A DNA stretch of 64,000 bases from Hypomyces perniciosus. Taxonomy: Eukaryota > Ascomycota > Sordariomycetes > Hypocreales > Hypocreaceae. The first letter of the stretch is position 1. The number at the start of each line of letters is the position of its first letter. Shown here piece after piece: positions 57,613 through 64,000 of the stretch. Location of the stretch: assembly GCA_008477525.1 (NCBI GenBank), contig SPDT01000005.1, positions 2,480,001 to 2,544,000 on the forward strand, written 5' to 3'. The notes below the pieces were generated by a model that worked only from the letters and a program-made list of their open reading frames with translations, searched no databases and was not told where the DNA came from. Both the position numbers and the translations under genes were made by a program.

Positions 57613-60600
57613 CAGGGTGGCGATCCATTCCACGTCCATTTCCACGGGCGTCCATTTATGGAAATGGATGGCCCGTGCATCCATTTCCATCCATTCCATC
57701 GCGCCTGCCATTACATAATCCATCCATCCACGGAAGGGTCCCGTGGATGGAAATGGAAGCAGGGGGGCGCTTAATCATCACCCTAAAATAGTATACTTAC
57801 CATTGCCCAAGTCAGTGACATCATTACCAGAGACTCCGTGCTTGTTCTACCTGACCCTCCGCCAACATACCCTATATATCATTGGAAGAGTAGGTAAACG
57901 AAACTAAATCTATATGCATTTAATATATAGCTATATAGAGAGAAATGAATCTTATTATATATATTTTAGTATATTGCTAGAAAGGCCAACTCTATTCCAA
58001 TTATAATAAATATCTTTTTTAAAAACTGTATTTATGTACTCCGTAATAACTGTCAGGTTTTCGCATCAAGTTAAGCTATAAAAATACCTGCATCACTTAG
58101 CCTAGTATAAAACTAGAGGGACGCTAAACTTAAGTCACCACTAACAAATCACTATACATTTTGCTCTTACATATGTTAGTAGTGATTATGGAAGATTTTT
58201 TTTTTTTGGTAGCCAGGAGCGTGGAGATTTCGCGTTCTTAGTTACCGCGTTCAGGCGCGTTGAACTTCTATTAGGAGAAAGGGTTTTATGTACTTCGTAT
58301 ATGAATTTTTTATTAATGGAATCGCCATAAGCATAATTTATTAACCCTATGCATCCTCAGATACAGGCCCAGGAGGACCAGGAGAACCTGTGGGACCTTT
58401 TCCCTTGGAAATACTTCCCTGGGTATACTCAATCCCAGCGTTGCGCATCCATATCGTCATGGATATGGCAATTCGGTTACGATATCGAGAAGAGCGACGA
58501 TGATACAAAGCGGCGATGGGTTTGCAAGGTCTGCGTAAAGAGTAGTAAGCAAAAACCTCACTCGACTGCCTCGAATGGCACACAGAACGCAGAGATCCAC
58601 CTCTGGACCGACCACAGCATCTGGGATCCTTCAGGCAGGCGGAAGCCGCCAAGTAAAGCAAAAGAGAATACGTCATCAAGGAATATCGCCGAGATGATGA
58701 AGCTGAACACATATAACTCGCGAGAACAGCAGATTGCCAACCAGATCATCGGCCGTTTTGATCGATTAGCCTTCCAGCGCTTGGTAGTCTGTTGGATCAT
58801 CAACAGTAATTCCTCCTTCCGACAAAGCGAAGATCCGTACCTCCGCGCAGTTTTCGAGTACCTCAATCCCCTCGTGAAGACGACCGAGGCACATATCACC
58901 CACGATACCGTTCGCAGACGCATCCTTAAGGTGTACGAAGAAAACATAGAGGAAATAAAGCGAGTGTTGGCGGCAGCCCCAGGGCTGATTCACATAGCGT
59001 TCGATGGCTGGAGGTCGAATAATCGCCATGCTCTATATGGAATCGTTTGCTATTTTCTTGATACCGTTGGCCAGCCACAAAAACTTGTCCTTGGACTTCC
59101 AGAGCTTGTCGATCGTCATTCTGGGGAGAATATTGCTGCTCATGTTGTCGATATCCTTCGGAGCTATGATATAACCCAGAAGGTCGGATACTTTACACTT
59201 GATAACGCCAGCAACAACGATACAGCGATGAAGGAAATCGGAAAAGCGCTGGGCTTTAAGGGAGAAACCCGGCGATTACGCTGCTTTGGCCATATCCTTA
59301 ATCTTGCTGTTAAAGCGCTGCTTTTTGGCCATGACTCTGAGGCATTTGAGGATGATATCCTTGGAAATGAGGCGCTTAATGCGAAGGCCCATGAGATGTG
59401 GAGACGGAAAGGCCCTATTGGGAAACTCCATAACCTTGTCGTTTGGATTCATCGTTCAGACTTACTAACTAATCTCCTTCGGTCTCTTCAGTTGGTCGCG
59501 TTCGAGAAGTCTGAGGATCCGACAATACAAGCGAAAAAGCCTCTAGATGTCATTACTGATGTGGTAACTCGTTGGCTTTCTACTCTTTACATGATCCGAC
59601 GCGCTCTTCTCCTGAAGGACTTCCTTGAAGAACTCTGGTATAGGCAGAAAAACGAGTGGGAAGGGTCAATTTTAAGGGGAAAGAAGTCGAGGAGTGAAAT
59701 GCCACTTTGTCTCAGGGATGACAACAAACTCGATGAGAAGGATTGGAATATTATCGCTCTTTTTAACGAGGTCCTCCAACATTTTGAGCATGTTTTAATT
59801 ACCCTTGAAGGTGACGGTCGACAGCGGATGCGAAAGTATGGCTATACTAAAGCATATGGATGCTCTTGGGATCTTATGTTTGGCTACGAGTACCTGCTTA
59901 ATAAAATGGAGGTATATAAGGCCGCTGCTCATCGATATCCCGACCCTGAGCACTTCAAGGTCAATATTAATCTCTGCTGGAAGAAACTTGATGAGTACTA
60001 CTCGCGGCTTGATGAGACACCGGTCTATTATGCAGCTGTCGCGCTTCATCCAGCATATCGTTGGGGATACTTTGAGGACATATGGGCAGATCGCCCAGAA
60101 TGGATCCAGACTGCAAAGTCCCTTGTGGAGGGGCTGTATAGGTCTCAATACGATCCGCAGGTCGTTTCTCGAGACCGAGAACCGGTTATGAAGAAGCAGC
60201 GAACTTATCGAAATCCCTTCAACGAGTACTGCGAGGAGTCTCGTCAGGCGCCGGCATTATTACAGTCGCCATTCACTCCTGCTTCGTCAGCTGTGGGAGA
60301 TGAATATAACGATTGGTTTCGAGACGTACATAAATCGGATCAGAGGATCCTGGATCCCATCAGCTATTGGTGCGACAGACGGGAGGAATATCCTCGCCTA
60401 TCACGGATGGCCCTTGATGTTCTTTCTACTCTTCCAATGTCTGCTGACGTTGAGAGACTTTTCTCTACGGCCGGCAGAATGGTTCGAGATGACCGGGCAA
60501 ATCTGGATGCTAGTACAATTGGAATGACGCAGACGGTGAGATCGTGGCTTCGTGGGGGATATATTCGAAGTGTGGAGAAGCTTCTTGAAGAGGTTGAGTT

Positions 60601-61030
60601 ATCGGATACCGATCCGCTTGCCGAACTGAGCTTTATAGAAGCTCGTGAAGTAACAGGTGGGCGAATTGTATGTACTATCCCTCTCTAGACTTTATTTATA
60701 GCGCACTGGCTAGAGCCTGGGCTCATTAAGAAAGTGCTTGTTTTAATTATGTATAATAAGAGAGATATCCTGTATAATGAATTTTGTTGCTTGGTGATCA
60801 TTGAGATGGTTACAGTGACTGTGGTGAGTACTATATATAGTAACTAATCTATTAGCGCGATACCTTTCCTATTTAGGTAACCCCATCCACGCATCCATTT
60901 CCATTTCCATCCATTCCATGCGACTGCTCTGGGCGTCCATTCCACCCATTCCACTGCACGTTGACTGAAATGGACGTCCATCCACTCAGCTAAGGCTGCG
61001 TGGATGGAAATGGAATGGATCGCCAGCCTG
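57613..61030 (+). mobile_element. hAT-superfamily DNA transposon, structurally complete
   Basis: 3.4 kb bounded by inverted ends CAGGGTGGCGATCCATTCCA (left, from 57613) and CAGGCTGGCGATCCATTCCA (right, reverse strand from 61030), the CAGGG-type start expected of hAT elements. Inside both ends are many subterminal copies of CCATTTCCATCCATTCCA-like blocks in both orientations, likely transposase binding sites. One transposase ORF lies between. The 8 bp outside the ends (ACCTCAAA left, GATCCCCT right) do not match, so no target duplication is seen. Confidence 0.85.
58349..60688 (+). CDS. hAT-family transposase
   Basis: This is an intact 779-aa transposase in one exon. An N-terminal BED-type zinc finger is seen (C59-x2-C62 ... 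H84-x4-H89). The RNase-H-like catalytic core has Asp219 in IHIAFDGWRSNNRHALYGIV and Asp285 in YFTLDNASNND. The conserved glutamate is about Glu702 in SADVERLFSTAGRMV, inside the C-terminal hAT dimerisation region. CFGHILNLAVKALL, the conserved C-x2-H-like helix after the second Asp, is also present. There are no stops or frameshifts, so the protein could be active. It catalyses cut-and-paste excision and insertion of the surrounding 3.4-kb element. Confidence 0.92.
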   Translation: MHPQIQAQEDQENLWDLFPWKYFPGYTQSQRCASISSWIWQFGYDIEKSDDDTKRRWVCKVCVKSSKQKPHSTASNGTQNAEIHLWTDHSIWDPSGRRKPPSKAKENTSSRNIAEMMKLNTYNSREQQIANQIIGRFDRLAFQRLVVCWIINSNSSFRQSEDPYLRAVFEYLNPLVKTTEAHITHDTVRRRILKVYEENIEEIKRVLAAAPGLIHIAFDGWRSNNRHALYGIVCYFLDTVGQPQKLVLGLPELVDRHSGENIAAHVVDILRSYDITQKVGYFTLDNASNNDTAMKEIGKALGFKGETRRLRCFGHILNLAVKALLFGHDSEAFEDDILGNEALNAKAHEMWRRKGPIGKLHNLVVWIHRSDLLTNLLRSLQLVAFEKSEDPTIQAKKPLDVITDVVTRWLSTLYMIRRALLLKDFLEELWYRQKNEWEGSILRGKKSRSEMPLCLRDDNKLDEKDWNIIALFNEVLQHFEHVLITLEGDGRQRMRKYGYTKAYGCSWDLMFGYEYLLNKMEVYKAAAHRYPDPEHFKVNINLCWKKLDEYYSRLDETPVYYAAVALHPAYRWGYFEDIWADRPEWIQTAKSLVEGLYRSQYDPQVVSRDREPVMKKQRTYRNPFNEYCEESRQAPALLQSPFTPASSAVGDEYNDWFRDVHKSDQRILDPISYWCDRREEYPRLSRMALDVLSTLPMSADVERLFSTAGRMVRDDRANLDASTIGMTQTVRSWLRGGYIRSVEKLLEEVELSDTDPLAELSFIEAREVTGGRIVCTIPL

Positions 61031-62603
61031 GATCCCCTCCACTTGGCCCCTCCTTGATCAATACTTGCATTCTTCTTGTAACTTCTCGGTTCTTGCAGTT
61101 GGTGAGCTTGGTTTCTGTTCCTTCTTGGGACTTATGGCTGCTACTTCGTAGATGGTCAGTGCTTGGACTTGGCTCTCTTTACGTATGCTTTTTCATTAGT
61201 GGGCAAAGCTCCTTCAACAGATATCCTAGTAAAGTGCTACGACCAAAAGAGATGTTTGCGTAAGTGTCGGCTTCGACGATTGCGGTGGTTGAGAAGTGGA
61301 AGGAACATAAGAGCCCCCATCTTGGCGTGCAGGCGGGTTTTTTATCTTGTACTCTGGAAGATTAGATACTGTAGCCAACAGATCATTGTCTGTATTTTAT
61401 TTTAGTTACTGTATTTGAGGTTTGGGTATATACCTCGTTATTGTATCCTGTTTCTAGGGATTGACCAATAAATTGCATCCCAATTTGGCTCTTCTCCACC
61501 AATCCTAGGGCCGCGCGAAAGCACCTTTAATATATTATATATTACTTTATTTAAACAGGTCGCACAGTTGTGCAACTTGATTAGTAATTACTCCGTAGGG
61601 AGTACGTATATGTATGTATATCGCGGGTTGGTGGGGCTTAGTGCGAGTGATATATCTGCGCGCCTCAGAAATTACGAAGTGTATACTCCGTACGAAGTAT
61701 ACTAGTAGTATACTACTACTAAATGGTAGGTCAGTGTGTGATCTAGTCGGTCCCTAGTATCGGGGTCCTGTGGCCTAAAAAACGGCTCCGAGGTCCTTAG
61801 AAGAAAGGGACAATAAAAACGTCTTTACTGCCGCTTCTGCAGCCACTTCTGCAGCCGCCTCCAACGGTTCTTTGTGGAGCCAATCAATCAGCGCTATGCA
61901 AACAACCGCTGACGTAGAACCCTCTGCACGTGTGCCGCGGGTTCTGCGTAACATTCAGGGTGACTCGAAACGTCATCAGGCTGGCCCGGCGTTGATGGTT
62001 GCGCAACCTCTTTCGACTCCCTTTGATCATCTGAGAACTTGTGGGTGTATTGAAGCTCTGCTAACAGCCATCTGTTTATTAATTAATATGTAGGTACTGC
62101 GTGCTTGACATTTGCGTCGCTATTCCCACGTGGATCCGCGGCGGCTGCCTCTTATCGCTAATAAGACTCCATACTACTCCGTACTTAGCGGACTAAAACT
62201 CCATGCTAGACTAATACTGGCCCACGCAAACCACTGTTGGTGAGGCGCTGCATGGCACGAGACGCGCTGATTCCCACCTTTAGCGTTGGTCATGCCAGCA
62301 GGTCGATCTCCTTGTTCTATCCTTTCATCTTAATCAACCTACGTTATCGCCCGAATTCCTAGACCCATCCGATTCTTTGTCCATGACGAAACGACCCCTT
62401 CCACTTTCTTTCATCACGGGCCCCCAGCCCAAGACCGAAACCGAGTCGAAACCGAGTCAAATCCGAGCCGCCGGTCGCCAGTCTCTTGCTTAGATTGGTA
62501 GGTGGTTAGAGACGAGCAGACACGGCTCTCCCTCTCTCTCTCGCCTCGCCTCTCATCAGTCTTCGCCAGAGTGTCGCCATCATACCATCCGTCACTCGCC
62601 AAC
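61031..62603. other. Intergenic / CLC promoter region
   Basis: No convincing gene. Motif-family sites lie at 61589, 61684 and 61691 (overlapping TACTCCGTA and TACGAAGTA) and near 62175. A (CT)n tract at about 62527-62546 is in the probable 5' leader of the CLC gene. Confidence 0.45.
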
Positions 62604-64000
62604 ATGGCGGATCGAGATAGAGACAGTCCGTCGTCACAACCGTCATCTCCCCGTACAAGTCGTCGGCCACTTCCTCTGCTCCGGAATCACTCCTCAAATG
62701 ACCCAGATGAACGATCCCCGCTGCTGTCGTCGGGTTCGCGATCGCGCATCAGGATACATGGCGGGGCCACATCCTCACGACACCCCAGCCTGTCCCGCAA
62801 CCAGAGCTATTCAGGTAGACTTGTCCCTCTCTCTACCCAAAGACTTCGTTCCAAGGTGTGCGATTGCTAAATCCCATTCAGCTGTAGACTCGCGACACCA
62901 TAGTCGGCACTCCTCCTGGGGCCATCGACTAGCCCATGCATTCAGCGAGCGCCGCGGGTCTATGTCAGAGTCCAAAGGCTCCATCTTCCCCGATGACCGA
63001 GTGTGGTACGACCAATTCACAAGCACCGACTGGGTGCACGATACAATCGCCGATTCGTACCGCGTCAAGGCCCTCCGCAGCAGGAAAGACTTCTGGGGCC
63101 GCATCTTGGTAATATTTGATGGAAGCCAAGGGTGGATTCTGAGTGCTCTTTGCGGCTTTGTGATTGCGCTGGTAGCGTACGTCGTCGATGTCGCCGAGTC
63201 TACCGTATTCGACTTCAAGAATGGCTTTTGTGCCCGCGCATGGTACCTTGACGAGAAGGTAAGCGATAATCTTGACGCCGAGGCCTTTACACATGATATA
63301 CACACCACGATAGCGCTGAGACGGGGCAATTTAACTGACGGGACTTATAGAGCTGTTGTCCTCGTGGCCATTGCGATGATTGGAAGACTTGGTCCCAGAC
63401 ATTGAACTATCATCCGTTCGGACAGAAATGGACAGATTTTCTGATTTACCTGGCGTGCGTCATCACGTTTGCACTCGCCTCATGCTGGATAGCTCTGTTG
63501 ACCAAAACCGTCGTCCCTTCGGCCTACCGTTTAACCACCCTGGACGAGAACCTCGCTGCCGAAAGTGTTCCCCAAATGCTGGATGATGCCAATGGCGACG
63601 AAAGTGCCAGCCCCCGACAACAAGTCGACAAGCAACCCGAGAATCCGCCAATGGTTTACTACTCAGCGGTAGGCAGTGGTGTTGCTGAGGTTCGTGTCAT
63701 TCTCAGTGGCTTCGTCCTGCACGGGTTCCTTGGTTTCAAGACGCTCGTCATCAAGATGATTTCTTTGGTGTTGAGTGTCTCCTCGGGTTTAAGTCTCGGC
63801 AAGGAAGGCCCCTTTGTTCACATGGCCACATGTGTAGGCAATATTGCCTGCCGTCTCTTTACAAAGTATGATCGGAATGACGCCAAGAGACGAGAAGTTC
63901 TCTCCGCCGCCGCCGCCGCCGGTGTTGCTGTCGCTTTTGGTGCGCCTCTTGGTGGAGTATTATTCGGTCTGGAAGAGGTATCCTACTTCTTCCCGGCTAA
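62604..64000 (+). CDS. GEF1: CLC-type voltage-gated chloride channel/transporter (partial, 3' end outside window)
   Basis: This is the N-terminal ~412 residues of a CLC chloride channel or Cl-/H+ exchanger of the intracellular (yeast Gef1) type. Exons: 62604-62814, 62882-63258 and 63351 to the window edge, all in phase. A Ser/Arg-rich cytosolic N-terminus is followed by the first membrane helix ([20 protein letters not shown]), a Cys-rich loop (GFCARAW ... [14 protein letters not shown]) and the second helix. CLC selectivity motifs follow: [14 protein letters not shown] (GSGIP-like, with Val-Ala for Ile-Pro), GKEGPFVH (gating Glu) and [14 protein letters not shown]. The rest of the pore and the CBS domains would lie beyond 64000. 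Confidence 0.92.

Noticed and set aside
61872..62093. 73-codon + frame upstream of the CLC gene
   Set aside because: No homology is recognised, it is isolated, and it starts without good context.
1..64000. tRNA, rRNA or CRISPR features
   Set aside because: I scanned for GGTTCGANTCC-like T-loops and cloverleaf context and found none; CRISPR arrays are not expected in a fungal nuclear genome and none was seen. A tRNA covariance search would settle the tRNA question.

Overview
The window is nuclear DNA of a filamentous ascomycete. The evidence is many short spliceosomal introns (about 50-120 nt, GTAAGT-type donors, CTAAC-type branch sites) and gene families typical of Pezizomycotina: a class IV chitin synthase, a fungal DH-PH RhoGEF, a DUF7727-type membrane protein and a fungal MYND-finger protein. 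The proteins look like those of Sordariomycetes, probably Hypocreales; this placement is a judgement from protein style, not a search. All gene models below were spliced by hand from the sequence, and phase was checked exon by exon.

Layout. Positions 1-48 kb are an ordinary gene-rich arm. In order they hold: a small hypothetical protein (+), 14-3-3 (-), a secreted class-3 lipase (-), a small secreted Cys-containing protein (-), ribosomal protein eL36 (+), a TUG/UBX4-type UBX protein (-), proteasome beta3 PUP3 (+), a SERCA-type Ca2+-ATPase (-), a DH-PH RhoGEF (+), an RTC3/SBDS-N-domain protein (+), a DUF7727-like membrane protein (-), an unknown conserved-looking protein (-), an OPA3-like protein (-), a polo kinase (+), a class IV (CHS3-type) chitin synthase (-) and an SKT5/CHS4-type chitin synthase activator (+). 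Spacers are unusually long in places: 2.8 kb at 3.4-6.2 kb, 3.3 kb at 25.1-28.4 kb and 6.7 kb at 39.0-45.7 kb. They are dotted with a short palindrome-like motif family, TAC-NNN-GTA (TACGGAGTA, TACTCCGTA, TACTTCGTA, TACGAAGTA).

From about 49.5 to 57 kb the DNA becomes AT-rich, TA-dinucleotide-rich and stop-rich, which looks like a repeat island degraded by RIP. Inside it are a 634-bp nonautonomous inverted-repeat element with an 8-bp target duplication, a 262-bp solo LTR with a 5-bp duplication, an LTR of a second family plus a fragment of the same family, a small secreted cysteine-rich (effector-like) gene, and a broken MYND-finger gene. The island is followed by a structurally complete hAT transposon (57.6-61.0 kb) with an intact 779-aa transposase. 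Normal DNA resumes with a CLC chloride channel gene that runs off the right edge.

How the genes relate. Most neighbours are unrelated housekeeping genes. The exception is the divergent pair of a CHS3-type chitin synthase and an SKT5/CHS4-type Sel1-repeat activator with a CAAX box. In yeast these two proteins act together, and here they share one 6.7-kb intergenic region. I did not find a clearly new multi-gene system. The most interesting points are this pair, the effector-like gene in the degraded island, the TACNNNGTA motif family, the mobile elements, and several extreme splicing arrangements (a 3-nt first exon, an 8-nt microexon, a GC-AG intron and an in-frame 60-nt intron inside a polo box).
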